From positions 1-64,000 of the forward strand of contig JAZRRX010000039.1 in the NCBI GenBank assembly GCA_045651165.1: 64,000 nucleotides of DNA. The letters are read 5' to 3'. This document shows positions 15,927-24,832 of the stretch, piece after piece; positions within the stretch are counted from its first letter, which is position 1; each line of letters starts with the position of its first letter. A model generated the notes under the pieces. It was not told where the DNA came from and searched no databases. It worked only from the letters and a program-made list of their open reading frames with translations. A program made the position numbers and the translations under genes. Origin of the DNA: RGIG4608 sp045651165. Its GTDB lineage: Bacteria > Bacillota > Clostridia > Oscillospirales > CAG-272.

Positions 15927-17588
15927 ATGATATTTAATAAGCTTTTTGCTCAATATCTTGTTGAGGAATTGGTTATTGATTTAACTATAGCCAATAATTA
16001 TTGTGAGATGGCTGATAAGTTAAGAATTCCTGTATATAAAAAATTAGTTGATGATAACATAATTGAAGAAGAGAAAATATACCAGGTATTAGCAAAGTAT
16101 CTTGGATATGAATACAGACTTTATCAATTATTTGAAATAAATCTTGATTTTGTTAAAAACTATCCTAGAGACCTTTTAATTGAATATCAAACTCTTCCCA
16201 TAGAACTAAAAGATGATGCATTAACAGTTGTGGGGGCTAATCCGTTTCGAATTGAAGAATTGAGTGAATTCTTATCTTTCGGGGGACAAAAAATAAAATT
16301 TGTGGTATGTCCTCCTTCTCAAATGAAAAGAATTCTTGATTATGCAAACAACAAAATTCAACAAAACGCCGTAATGAGTGAGTATATTAATAATGATTTA
16401 TTTACGGAAGATTTGGATTTTGATTTGCAAATAGATGCACCCATAATTAAGCTCTGCGATTCTATTATTATTGATGCTATAGCTAGGGGAGCAAGTGATA
16501 TACACATCGAACCATTTGCCAAAACAGTCATTATAAGATTTAGAATTGACGGGAAACTACAAAAGATTGATGAGATTTCTCCTCAAATGTATCCCGCAAT
16601 TTTGGCAAGATATAAGATTATGTCTGAACTTAATATAGCAGAAAGAAGAATCCCGCAAGATGGCAAAATTAGTTTGGAGATTGAAAAGAACAATTATGAT
16701 TTTCGAGTTTCAACCATACCAACTATTCATGGTGAAAAAGTAGTTATTCGTATATATAGCCGTTCATTTACATCAAGTGATATATCATCATTGGGCTTTT
16801 CGGATGAGCAGCAGAAGTTGATTTTAGAAATGATTACACGTCCACATGGAATTATTTTGCTTACAGGACCTACAGGAAGTGGTAAGTCAACAACGCTTTA
16901 TACGTTTTTGAGATATTTAGCAAAAGAAGAAACTAATATTATCACTGTTGAAGATCCTGTGGAAAATGAAATTGTAGGAATCAATCAAGTTCAAGTGAAT
17001 CCCAAAGCAAATTTAACGTTTGCAACTGCACTAAGAAGCTTTTTAAGACAGGATCCTAACATAATAATGATTGGAGAAATTCGTGATGAAGAAACCGCGC
17101 AAATTGCCACAAGAGCTGCAATCACTGGTCATTTAGTACTTTCATCCATACATACAAATGATGCGGCAGGCGTTATTACTCGACTGATAAACATGGGTAT
17201 TCCAAAATATCTTGTTGCTGATTCCTTGCTCGGCGCTATATCACAACGTCTTGTGAGAAAGTTGTGTACTAAATGCAAGTGTGCAAAGGTCACATCACCA
17301 ACTGAAATGGCTATGTTAAATTTGAATGAACCTGCAGAAATCTTTGCACCCGTTGGATGCCGATATTGTAATAATACAGGTTATATGGGCAGAATAGGAG
17401 TTTTTGAAATTATGATAATCACCGATGAAATCAAGGAAATAATTATGTCCGATGATTTTACTAGTGATAAGGTTGGGACTATAGTTCAAAGAGATATGAC
17501 TACTGTTCTAAAGCACACACGAGAGCGAGTTTTAAGTGGTGAAACAAGTATTGAAGAATATGATCAACTTATTGATGTAATTAAATAA
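15927..17588 (+). CDS. pilB: Pilus/pseudopilus assembly ATPase (GspE/PilB family)
   Basis: This hexameric cytoplasmic ATPase drives pilin polymerisation. The 553-residue protein has an N-terminal GspE_N-like domain (about 1-150), an N2 domain with ASDIHIEPF, then Walker A GPTGSGKST near residue 315. It continues with the Asp box ITVEDPVE, Walker B IIMIGEIRDEETA and the His box HLVLSSIHTNDA. A tetracysteine zinc site (CTKCKC and CRYCNNTGYMGRIG) near residue 450 marks an extension (PilB/GspE) rather than retraction (PilT) motor. No PilT was found in the window. It is the last gene of the operon, followed by a terminator. Confidence 0.96.
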   Translation: MIFNKLFAQYLVEELVIDLTIANNYCEMADKLRIPVYKKLVDDNIIEEEKIYQVLAKYLGYEYRLYQLFEINLDFVKNYPRDLLIEYQTLPIELKDDALTVVGANPFRIEELSEFLSFGGQKIKFVVCPPSQMKRILDYANNKIQQNAVMSEYINNDLFTEDLDFDLQIDAPIIKLCDSIIIDAIARGASDIHIEPFAKTVIIRFRIDGKLQKIDEISPQMYPAILARYKIMSELNIAERRIPQDGKISLEIEKNNYDFRVSTIPTIHGEKVVIRIYSRSFTSSDISSLGFSDEQQKLILEMITRPHGIILLTGPTGSGKSTTLYTFLRYLAKEETNIITVEDPVENEIVGINQVQVNPKANLTFATALRSFLRQDPNIIMIGEIRDEETAQIATRAAITGHLVLSSIHTNDAAGVITRLINMGIPKYLVADSLLGAISQRLVRKLCTKCKCAKVTSPTEMAMLNLNEPAEIFAPVGCRYCNNTGYMGRIGVFEIMIITDEIKEIIMSDDFTSDKVGTIVQRDMTTVLKHTRERVLSGETSIEEYDQLIDVIK

Positions 17589-17595
17589 TACTATA

Positions 17596-17630
17596 AAAAC
17601 ACATTCAGTATTTTGCTGAATGTGTTTTTT
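17596..17630 (+). terminator. Rho-independent terminator of the pilus operon
   Basis: A 13-bp stem (17596-17608 with 17616-17628), a 7-base loop and a run of six Ts follow pilB directly. Confidence 0.88.
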
Positions 17631-17684
17631 GTAACATCTCAATTTATAAATAATATACTTTTATTAAAAGGAAGGAGGTCAAAT

Positions 17685-18539
17685 ATGAGAGTTATATTTT
17701 TAGGTGGAGATTTAAGACAAAAATACGCTTGTGATTATTTAAATATATATAATATTAATTCAGAATTTTATCCCAACTTTGATTTGAATCAAGATATGAA
17801 GAATAGTATTCAAAATGCTTCGCTTATAGCTTTACCAATACCGATATGTAAAGACGATAAATATTTAAATATAACTGAGGCAAATCTAATAGATTTATAT
17901 GAAATTTTATCGTTGCTAAATAAAAATAGTATGGTTTTTGGTGGGAAATTCACAGGCAACGCTAAAGATTATTTATTTAACAAAGGTATTCAATATATAG
18001 ATTACTTTGATATTGAATCTTTTCAAATACAAAATGCGTTATTATCTGCCGAGGGAGCAATATATTATGCTAAACAACGATTGGATAGAAGTATATCTGG
18101 TTTGGAAATAGCTATATTAGGATTTGGACGAATAGGGAAGATATTGGCATATTTATTGTCATTGCAAGGGGCTAAAATTACCGTGTGCTGTCGAAAGGAA
18201 TCAGACTTTGCCTGGTGCAAGCTAATAGGTTTTAATGCCGTTAAAATCAAAAATTGGGGCAATAGGAGTAATTTAGAATCTGTAGGTGATAATTATGACA
18301 TAATGTTTAATACAATTCCATATAGAATTATGGATGAAAGTTTTGCAAAAAGATATAATTATGATACTTTGATTATTGACTTAGCATCGTATCCTTTTGG
18401 AATGGATGAGTCTATTGCAAAGGAATACAAACTAAGATACTATCGCGAGCCAGGAATCCCTGGACGATATGCACCTAAAAGCGCAGGGGAAATTATTGGT
18501 GAAACTATAATAAATAATATACACTATAAGGAGGAATGA
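17685..18539 (+). CDS. dpaA: Dipicolinate synthase subunit A
   Basis: With DpaB, this subunit oxidises dihydrodipicolinate to dipicolinic acid in the mother cell, the molecule that fills the spore core with calcium. The 284-residue protein opens MRVIFLGGDLRQKY and has a central NAD(P)-binding Rossmann loop (LEIAILGFGRIGK) followed by ITVCCRKES, as in SpoVFA. The start at 17685 is set by a GGAAGGAGG site. The stop TGA at 18537-18539 is followed without a gap by the dpaB ATG, indicating tight coupling. Expression is expected from a sporulation sigma factor; I did not see a clear sigma-A promoter. Confidence 0.93.
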   Translation: MRVIFLGGDLRQKYACDYLNIYNINSEFYPNFDLNQDMKNSIQNASLIALPIPICKDDKYLNITEANLIDLYEILSLLNKNSMVFGGKFTGNAKDYLFNKGIQYIDYFDIESFQIQNALLSAEGAIYYAKQRLDRSISGLEIAILGFGRIGKILAYLLSLQGAKITVCCRKESDFAWCKLIGFNAVKIKNWGNRSNLESVGDNYDIMFNTIPYRIMDESFAKRYNYDTLIIDLASYPFGMDESIAKEYKLRYYREPGIPGRYAPKSAGEIIGETIINNIHYKEE

Positions 18540-19103
18540 ATGTTACTTGGTTATGCTTTTACGGGGTCTTTTTGTACTATATCAAAATCTATTGAAATAA
18601 TGAAAATATTTGTTGATAAGGGTATGGATGTTGTCCCAATTATGAGTGAAAACGCTTATAATACTGATACAAAATTTGGTGATGCTCAAAGCATAAGAGA
18701 AGAAATATCAAAAATATGTAAAAAAGACATTATTCATACAATTGTGGATGCGGAACCATTAGGCCCCAAAATCAAATTGGATGCATTAACAATATCACCA
18801 TGCACAGGTAATACATTATCCAAAATTGCAAATGGTATAACAGACACCGCCGTTTGTATGGCTGCAAAGGCACATTTAAGAAATAATCGTCCTTTAATTA
18901 TTACGTTAGCAACAAATGATGCACTTTCTGCAAATTTGAAAAACATAGCCACACTTATGTCGCGAAAAAATGTATATTTTACGCCCATGATTCAAGATGA
19001 CCCTATTTTAAAGCCACATTCTTTGGTGGCAGATTTTAATTTAATAGAAGAAACATTAACCCAAGCATTTATAGGTAAACAAATCACTAAAATATTCATA
19101 TAA
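18540..19103 (+). CDS. dpaB: Dipicolinate synthase subunit B (flavoprotein family)
   Basis: The 187-residue protein has the flavoprotein/HFCD fold typical of SpoVFB: MLLGYAFTGSFCTISK at the start, the ISPCTGNTLSKIANGITDTA loop that would hold the flavin phosphate, and PLIITLATND. It is the partner of DpaA in dipicolinic acid synthesis during sporulation. An AAGGAGG site within the end of dpaA serves its start. A terminator follows directly, so dpaA-dpaB form a two-gene unit. Confidence 0.93.
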   Translation: MLLGYAFTGSFCTISKSIEIMKIFVDKGMDVVPIMSENAYNTDTKFGDAQSIREEISKICKKDIIHTIVDAEPLGPKIKLDALTISPCTGNTLSKIANGITDTAVCMAAKAHLRNNRPLIITLATNDALSANLKNIATLMSRKNVYFTPMIQDDPILKPHSLVADFNLIEETLTQAFIGKQITKIFI

Positions 19104-19105
19104 AA

Positions 19106-19130
19106 AACTCCGTAGTTTAACTACGGAGTT
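19106..19130. terminator. Bidirectional terminator between dpaB and pgcA
   Basis: A 10-bp stem (19106-19115 with 19121-19130) around a 5-base loop, with A and T runs on its flanks, lies between two convergent genes. Confidence 0.8.
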
Positions 19131-19135
19131 TAAAT

Positions 19136-20860
19136 TTATACAAATTGGTTGATAAAGCCCTTATATGCTTCAAGTTTAGAATTCATCTCATCTTTACTTT
19201 CACCAGAAAGCAAATAATAGAATTTGATTTTTGGTTCTGTGCCAGAAGGACGAGCTATTATAACATCTCCATTCTCCATTTTGAATGAAATTACATTTGA
19301 GGAGGGAAGATTTGTGGGTATGCTTTCACCTGTGTACCTATTGGTGATAGTAGATTTAAGGTAATCTCCAATTTCAACAATTTTATTGTTTGCGATTGAT
19401 TCGGGGGCATTGTTTCTTAAGGTGTCCATAAGTTTAGCCATCTTTTCTTTGCCATCTATACCTTGCATATAAAGTTCCTGATTAGCTTCGAGATAGTAGC
19501 CATATTTTGCATACAAGCTATTCAAAGCATCAAAAAGAGTCATACCCTTGGCATGATAGAAAGCAGTCATTTCGCAAATAAGCATTGTTGCAACAACAGC
19601 ATCCTTATCTCTAGCGTATGTGCCTTTGAGGTAGCCATAACTTTCTTCAAATCCGAAAAGGTAAGCGGCATCAGTGCCTGTCTGCTCATAATTCTTAATA
19701 ACTTCACCTATGAATTTGAAACCTGTAAGTACGTTATGAAGTTTTACATTGTGTGCTTGGCAAATCTTTGCAACAAGCTCTGTTGAAACGATAGTTTTAA
19801 CAGCATAAGGATTGTTAGGCATTGTGCCTGTTTCTTCATAAGCTGTAATGATATAATCAATAAGCAAAGCACCCATCTGGTTACCAGAGATAGTAACGAA
19901 TTCACCCATATTGTTTTTGGTAACGACACCAACACGGTCAGCATCGGGGTCAGTTGCAATAACAAGTGTACTACCAACACTATTAGCTATCTCAACACCC
20001 AACTCAAATACTTCGGGATATTCGGGGTTAGGCTTTTCAACAGTGGGGAAGTCACCATTAATTTCCATCTGTTCAGGAACAACATAAAGATGTTCCACGC
20101 CACAACGGGAGAGAATATCGGGAATTAATCTATATCCGGTTCCATGCAAGGGAGAATATACAATTTTAAGGTCATCAGCAACTTTTGTTATTGCATCAGG
20201 ATTAACAAGCTGTTTCATAACTGCACTAAGATATTTTTCATCCATATCCTGATCCAGCATAATAATTTTACCAGACTCGAGTGAGTTATCAAAATCAGCG
20301 TATTTGATATCGTTGAATATATCAATTTTATCAATTTCGTTAGAAACTGTTTTAGCATGCTCGGGAGGAAGCTGCGCGCCATCTTCCCAATATGCCTTGT
20401 AGCCGTTATATTCTTTGGGATTGTGTGAGGCGGTAATATTAATGCCTGCTACACAATTTAATTCACGCAATGCGAAGGAAAGCTCAGGAGTGGGGCGCAA
20501 TTCGTCAAATATATACGCTTTGATGCCATTTGCAGCTAAAACACTTGCAGAAACCTTTGCGAAAAGCTCAGAGTTGTTTCTTGAATCGTAAGCAATAGCA
20601 ACGCCGTTATCAGCGCGACCCTCTTTGATGATTAAATTTGCAAGGCCTTGAGTAGCTTGTGCTACTGTGAAGCGGTTCATAGCATTCGTGCCAAGACGCA
20701 TTTTGCCACGCAAACCAGCAGTACCAAATTCAAGAGATGAATAAAAACGTTCCTTGATTTCGTTATCATTTTCAGATATACTTAAAAGTTCATTTTTTTC
20801 ATTCTCAGAAAGAAGGGAAGAATTTAGCCATTTTTGATATTCCTGTTTATACGAACTCAT
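19136..20860 (-). CDS. pgcA: Phosphoglucomutase/phosphomannomutase (alpha-D-phosphohexomutase)
   Basis: This cytoplasmic enzyme interconverts glucose 6-phosphate and glucose 1-phosphate (or the mannose forms), feeding UDP-sugar synthesis. The 574-residue protein has the active-site serine loop TASHNPKEYNG, the metal-binding loop ATDPDADRVGV, a sugar-binding GFEESYGYL and the C-terminal phosphate loop RPSGTEPKIKFY. All four PGM domains are present at the usual length for Bacillota PgcA. The galE and nucleotidyltransferase genes 6-8 kb away would use its product. Confidence 0.95.
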   Translation of the reverse strand: MSSYKQEYQKWLNSSLLSENEKNELLSISENDNEIKERFYSSLEFGTAGLRGKMRLGTNAMNRFTVAQATQGLANLIIKEGRADNGVAIAYDSRNNSELFAKVSASVLAANGIKAYIFDELRPTPELSFALRELNCVAGINITASHNPKEYNGYKAYWEDGAQLPPEHAKTVSNEIDKIDIFNDIKYADFDNSLESGKIIMLDQDMDEKYLSAVMKQLVNPDAITKVADDLKIVYSPLHGTGYRLIPDILSRCGVEHLYVVPEQMEINGDFPTVEKPNPEYPEVFELGVEIANSVGSTLVIATDPDADRVGVVTKNNMGEFVTISGNQMGALLIDYIITAYEETGTMPNNPYAVKTIVSTELVAKICQAHNVKLHNVLTGFKFIGEVIKNYEQTGTDAAYLFGFEESYGYLKGTYARDKDAVVATMLICEMTAFYHAKGMTLFDALNSLYAKYGYYLEANQELYMQGIDGKEKMAKLMDTLRNNAPESIANNKIVEIGDYLKSTITNRYTGESIPTNLPSSNVISFKMENGDVIIARPSGTEPKIKFYYLLSGESKDEMNSKLEAYKGFINQFV

Positions 20861-20881
20861 AATAATTCCTTTCTAATAAGG

Positions 20882-21136
20882 TTATTGATTTTTAAATGTT
20901 TTAAGTGCTTTTGCAAGTTGATCGGGGCAAGATGTGGATCTTGGACCGCATTTGATGCCTTCAAGTCTTCTGATAGCTTCATCAATGTGCATTCCTACAA
21001 CAAGTGCTGCTACGCCTTGTGTGTTACCCGAGCAACCACCAGTAAATTTAACGTTTTCAATAATACCATCGCTATTTAAAGTAATATCGATTTGTCTTGA
21101 ACACGTGCCTGTAGTAGTATAAGTAATATTTTCCAT
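20882..21136 (-). CDS. TSCPD-domain small protein (TIGR03905-like)
   Basis: The 84-residue protein contains the motif CGPRSTSCPDQLAKAL at its C-terminus, with further cysteines in GTCSRQ and GGCSGNT. This is the stand-alone TSCPD domain, also found at the end of some ribonucleotide reductases and thought to bind metal or a cluster. Its cellular role is not established. It lies 21 bases before pgcA and 2 bases after the AI-2E-type permease, so it is probably co-transcribed with both. Confidence 0.85.
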   Translation of the reverse strand: MENITYTTTGTCSRQIDITLNSDGIIENVKFTGGCSGNTQGVAALVVGMHIDEAIRRLEGIKCGPRSTSCPDQLAKALKTFKNQ

Positions 21137-21138
21137 TT

Positions 21139-22485
21139 TTATTTCTCCTGTGTATTTTCATTATTGTTTTTTGATTTTGAAGATTTGAAAAATGATTTTG
21201 CTTTTCGTTGAATAGAAAAACTATTATTTTCAATGTTTGTAGGTTCCCCTTCATGATAATCATTTAATGAAGATGAAAGTCCTTTTTTGTGAAGTGAATT
21301 CATAGTGTAGTCATTAATTATGTGAATAACTACAGCAAATATCGGAACGCCTATAAACATTCCCAATATACCGAAAAGACCGCCCATCATAATTATTGCG
21401 ATAATTGTAGCAAGGGAACTAATTTGAATCTTATCTCCTATAATGTGGGGACAAATAATATTTCCGTCAATTTGTTGAATGATAAGAATCAACAAAATGA
21501 ATAGTATAGTTTTTTCCGGTGCTGTGAGTAACACAAGAAAGGCGGCTGGAATTCCACCAATAAAAGGCCCTAAAATCGGAATAACATTTGTAACGGCTAT
21601 TATGGTAGAAAGCAAGTGAGGGATAGGCAATCCAAAGATTAGGAAAACTAAATATGAAACAACTCCAACAACAATTGCATCAAGTAATTGTCCTTCAATA
21701 AATCCACCGAAGGATCTATCTAAAAGTTTTCCAAAACGAACGACTGCACTTGCATTTTGGGGTGTAAGAAAACCATTTAATAATCTTTTGATATAAGCCT
21801 TGATTTTTTCTTTTGACATTAACATATAGAAAGCAATAAATATTCCTAAAACAAAATTTTTAATAATATTTATTATCGAATTTCCAAAAGAAAGCGCATA
21901 TTCAAGAATTGCAGAGATGTTATGAGACATCGAGTTTGAAACATTGGGCAATAATGTAGACAAATCACCACTTGCAACGTTGTCAATCCACGGAAATTTT
22001 GTTTGAATCCAAGATACCGTCTGGTCGGGATCTAAACGTTTAGTCGAATCAATAAATTTAAATCTATCCAAAGTGTTGTTTAATGTGTTAACTAAATTAT
22101 GTATTGAGTTTTCATAATTAACAACATATGTTTCCCAAAATGATACCAATGTATTAATTAAACTCGGAACTAAAATAAGAAGAATTAGAGTAATAAAAAG
22201 AAGTATTAATAACATTGTAACCAAAATAGAAATAAATCTTTTTATTTTGAAATTGTGTATCCACTTAAAAACTCTTTTTTCAAAAAAAGTAACTATAGAG
22301 TTTGATAAATAGGCAATAACAAATCCAGTGGTTATTGGAGCCATAATTTGACAAAAATTATTCCAAGAATTTACAATACTGCCATTCAAAACACCGTATA
22401 CTAGAAGAAAAGCAATGCCTAATATAAATGCAACAATTAAAATAGAAAGCAATAACTTTTTGTAGTTGAAACCTTGATTAGTCAA
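21139..22485 (-). CDS. AI-2E-family membrane transporter/permease
   Basis: The 448-residue membrane protein has about eight hydrophobic segments in the family's pattern: two near the N-terminus, one at about 66-88, an amphipathic region (140-210), then clustered segments. The family hallmark GLPIPHLLSTIIAVTNVIPILGPFIGG is split around its conserved proline-glycine loop near residue 300. A charged, Ser/Lys/Asn-rich tail of about 45 residues faces the cytoplasm. Members have been linked to autoinducer-2 export, Na+/H+ exchange and other exports; the substrate here is unknown. It starts the unit that includes the TSCPD gene and pgcA. Confidence 0.88.
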   Translation of the reverse strand: MTNQGFNYKKLLLSILIVAFILGIAFLLVYGVLNGSIVNSWNNFCQIMAPITTGFVIAYLSNSIVTFFEKRVFKWIHNFKIKRFISILVTMLLILLFITLILLILVPSLINTLVSFWETYVVNYENSIHNLVNTLNNTLDRFKFIDSTKRLDPDQTVSWIQTKFPWIDNVASGDLSTLLPNVSNSMSHNISAILEYALSFGNSIINIIKNFVLGIFIAFYMLMSKEKIKAYIKRLLNGFLTPQNASAVVRFGKLLDRSFGGFIEGQLLDAIVVGVVSYLVFLIFGLPIPHLLSTIIAVTNVIPILGPFIGGIPAAFLVLLTAPEKTILFILLILIIQQIDGNIICPHIIGDKIQISSLATIIAIIMMGGLFGILGMFIGVPIFAVVIHIINDYTMNSLHKKGLSSSLNDYHEGEPTNIENNSFSIQRKAKSFFKSSKSKNNNENTQEK

Positions 22486-22526
22486 AACATTCTCCTTTCT
22501 TCTTAACTAAAATTTTAACTATGTAT

Positions 22527-22555
22527 ATTATAATGAAAAAAAAGCTTTAAGTCAA
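22527..22555 (-). promoter_or_regulatory. Promoter for the permease-TSCPD-pgcA unit
   Basis: On the minus strand, TTGACT (22550-22555), a 17-base spacer and TATAAT (22527-22532) lie about 42 bases before the permease start. Confidence 0.72.
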
Positions 22556-22575
22556 GAGATATTATGGTGTTTCTA

Positions 22576-22604
22576 TTGAAAATTTGTGATTTTTATGGTA
22601 TTAT
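22576..22604 (+). promoter_or_regulatory. Promoter for ispE
   Basis: TTGAAA (22576-22581), a 17-base spacer and TATTAT (22599-22604) with an extended TGG element, 32 bases before the chosen ispE start. Confidence 0.6.
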
Positions 22605-22635
22605 ATCATAGAAGTATATTTGTATGGAGGTCAAT

Positions 22636-23550
22636 ATGTATTATCTTACTGAAAAAGCGTATGCCAAAATCAATCTATATTTAGATATCGTTGGCAAAAG
22701 GGAAGACGGATTTCATGATATATTGACAATTATGCAGTTGGTTAGCTTGTACGATGAAGTTGAGATAAACTTGAATATGACCAAAGAGATAACAGTAACT
22801 GTTCTCAACTCAAATATTGATTTGCCTCAAGAAAAAAATATTGCATATATTGCAGCAAAAAAGTTTTATGAAAATTTAAATTTCACACCTGTTAGTGGTG
22901 CAGATATTTCCATAAAGAAGAATATTCCTATGGCGGCAGGCCTAGCGGGTGGCAGTGCAGATGCCGCAGCTGTGCTTAGAGGATTAAACTATCTTTATGG
23001 AAAGCCATTTACCACAAAAGAACTTTGTAATATAGGTATGGAAATAGGATCAGATATACCATTCTGCATAGTTGGGGGAACTCAAGTTTGCAAAAATAAA
23101 GGTGATGTAACTTTTTCGATGTATGGTATTCAGGGATATTATTTGTTGATAGCATGTGAAGGAAATAAAGATTCCACAGCAACTCAATATAAACAATTAG
23201 ATGCAAAATATAATAATTTTAAAGATTATGTGTGCGGAAAAAATTACGGTGATTTATTTGGAGCTTTTAGTGTAGGCAAATGTAGAGAGGCATTTCCATT
23301 AATGTATAATATTTTCGAAAACCTTTATAAAAATAATGAAACTGTTAATAAGATTAAAGGTATTATGTACGAAAATGAAGCTACAGTAGCCATGATAAGT
23401 GGAAGCGGACCTGCAGTGTTTGGAGTGTTTTCAAATTTGTTGTATGCAGAAGATGCTCGAGATGCATTAGAAAAAGAAGGTATTAAATCAATAATTTGTC
23501 GTCCGATAAATAAAGAGTACGAAGAGATGTCCACGCTCGAACAATACTAA
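22636..23550 (+). CDS. ispE: 4-diphosphocytidyl-2-C-methyl-D-erythritol kinase
   Basis: This GHMP-family kinase phosphorylates the 2-hydroxyl of CDP-methylerythritol in the MEP isoprenoid pathway. The 304-residue protein shows the N-terminal YAKINLYLDI..REDGFHDI signature, the ATP-binding loop PMAAGLAGGSADAAA around residue 95-110 and the C-terminal ISGSGPAVFGVF. An ATG at 22624 overlaps the GGAGG (22627-22631) of the true start, so I use ATG 22636. It is alone on this strand, divergent from the permease. Confidence 0.95.
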   Translation: MYYLTEKAYAKINLYLDIVGKREDGFHDILTIMQLVSLYDEVEINLNMTKEITVTVLNSNIDLPQEKNIAYIAAKKFYENLNFTPVSGADISIKKNIPMAAGLAGGSADAAAVLRGLNYLYGKPFTTKELCNIGMEIGSDIPFCIVGGTQVCKNKGDVTFSMYGIQGYYLLIACEGNKDSTATQYKQLDAKYNNFKDYVCGKNYGDLFGAFSVGKCREAFPLMYNIFENLYKNNETVNKIKGIMYENEATVAMISGSGPAVFGVFSNLLYAEDARDALEKEGIKSIICRPINKEYEEMSTLEQY

Positions 23551-23598
23551 AATATTTGCTTGAGAGGGGATTTTAAGTTTATCGATTACATGTGTTCC

Positions 23599-23628
23599 AA
23601 TTATACAAAATGCAAATTTTGTATAATT
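23599..23628. repeat. 13-bp perfect inverted repeat after ispE
   Basis: AATTATACAAAAT (23599-23611) and its exact complement (23616-23628) flank GCAA. A second small hairpin (23641-23659) follows after a short G- and A-rich stretch. Neither has a clean T-run on the plus strand; they may end transcripts between the convergent ispE and spoIIID. Confidence 0.5.
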
Positions 23629-23684
23629 CAGGGGGCAAAAAAGCCATATAAAATGGCTTAAATTGGATTTTAGGCTCAATATCT

Positions 23685-23948
23685 TTATATATTGGACTTG
23701 ATTTTTAAAAACTTCTGTTTAGTAGCTTCGCCACCTCTTAAATGGCGCTCTTGCTTATTTTTTTCTAATAATTCGTGAACCTTGTTGTATAATTCCGGAT
23801 TAACTGTTTTTAAATTTTGAGTTACGTCTTTATGAACTGTACTTTTACTTATTCCAAATCTTTTTGCTACTGCTCTTACTGTTGATTCGTTTTCAAGCAT
23901 ATATGAAGCCATTATTACACAACGTTCCTTGTTTGATGAGATATACAT
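23685..23948 (-). CDS. spoIIID: Sporulation transcription factor SpoIIID
   Basis: This mother-cell DNA-binding regulator switches genes on and off between the sigma-E and sigma-K stages. The 87-residue protein carries a helix-turn-helix (VRAVAKRFGISKSTVHKDV, about residues 24-42), then the family's ERHLRGGEATKQKF basic C-terminal segment. Length and layout match Bacillus SpoIIID. GAGGAAATTTT precedes the ATG. It is divergent from the methyltransferase gene at 24027 and has no operon partner. Confidence 0.95.
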   Translation of the reverse strand: MYISSNKERCVIMASYMLENESTVRAVAKRFGISKSTVHKDVTQNLKTVNPELYNKVHELLEKNKQERHLRGGEATKQKFLKIKSNI

Positions 23949-24026
23949 AAAATTTCCTCACTATTTTTTAATACTGATTAATTTTATGCTCCACATATTT
24001 TAAATATTAATATAAAGGATTGACTT

Positions 24027-24800
24027 ATGCAAAATCAAATTTATGACAAAGAAAATTATGATATATTTGAAGGAATGACCGCAATAAGTTCTGTAATTTC
24101 AGCTATTGAATCTTCAATTACTTCTCGTAGCATTCTACGAGTATTGTATAATATCGATAAGAAAAAAAGCAAATATAATGAATTAAAGTTCTTGGAATAT
24201 AAATCTTGTGAACTTGGATTTGAATTGCTCGGTGTTACACATACCGTTATTGATGAACTTTCTAATGGTAAAACTCATGGTGGAATTATTGCCATTTGTT
24301 CCAAGGTTGAAATCCCAATTTTAACTACTCCCAATCAGTTAGTTGATAACGGATTTTATATTATTCTAGATGGTATCGAAGACCCCTTTAATTTCGCATA
24401 TGCTATACGTTCTTTATATGCTGCCGGCGCTGATGGAATTATTGTTCCATCATACCGATTTAAAGATACCCAAGGACTTATTTGCAAAGGCTCTGCAGGT
24501 ACATCTGAGTTAATTAATATATATAAATGCTCTATTTCTAATGCTATTGATATATTCAAATCCAAGGGTTATAAGGTTGCTTCTGCAGGTATTCGAGATT
24601 CAGTTTCTTTATATGATGCAGATCTTAAAAAACCGATATTACTTATAATTGGTGGCGAAAAACGTGGTATTTCGAGCGATATATTGGCAAAATCTGACAT
24701 AATTGTGAGGGTTGATTATGGTAAGACATTTAAGGGATCGTTAACTGCTTCTTCTGCAGCGACTGTGCTATCCTTTGAGGTTTATCGACAAAATAGATAA
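24027..24800 (+). CDS. TrmH/SpoU-family RNA methyltransferase
   Basis: The 257-residue protein has an N-terminal substrate-binding part (about 1-100) and a C-terminal SPOUT knot. Visible motifs are DGIEDPFNFAYAIRSLYAAG (motif 1, with an unusual Phe after the Asn), IIGGEKRGIS (motif 2) and GSLTASSAATVLSFEVY (motif 3). SPOUT enzymes of this type 2'-O-methylate ribose in rRNA or tRNA with S-adenosylmethionine. Motif 1 usually reads DPxNxGAIxRTA; here it reads DPFNFAYAIRSL, so the site is somewhat divergent and the exact RNA target is unclear. A terminator follows. Confidence 0.85.
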   Translation: MQNQIYDKENYDIFEGMTAISSVISAIESSITSRSILRVLYNIDKKKSKYNELKFLEYKSCELGFELLGVTHTVIDELSNGKTHGGIIAICSKVEIPILTTPNQLVDNGFYIILDGIEDPFNFAYAIRSLYAAGADGIIVPSYRFKDTQGLICKGSAGTSELINIYKCSISNAIDIFKSKGYKVASAGIRDSVSLYDADLKKPILLIIGGEKRGISSDILAKSDIIVRVDYGKTFKGSLTASSAATVLSFEVYRQNR

Positions 24801-24801
24801 C

Positions 24802-24831
24802 AAAAAAGCTGAACAAAAGTTCAGCTTTTTT
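24802..24831. terminator. Bidirectional terminator
   Basis: A 13-bp stem (24802-24814 with 24819-24831) with an AAAA loop separates the convergent methyltransferase and galM genes. Confidence 0.87.
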
Positions 24832-24832
24832 C

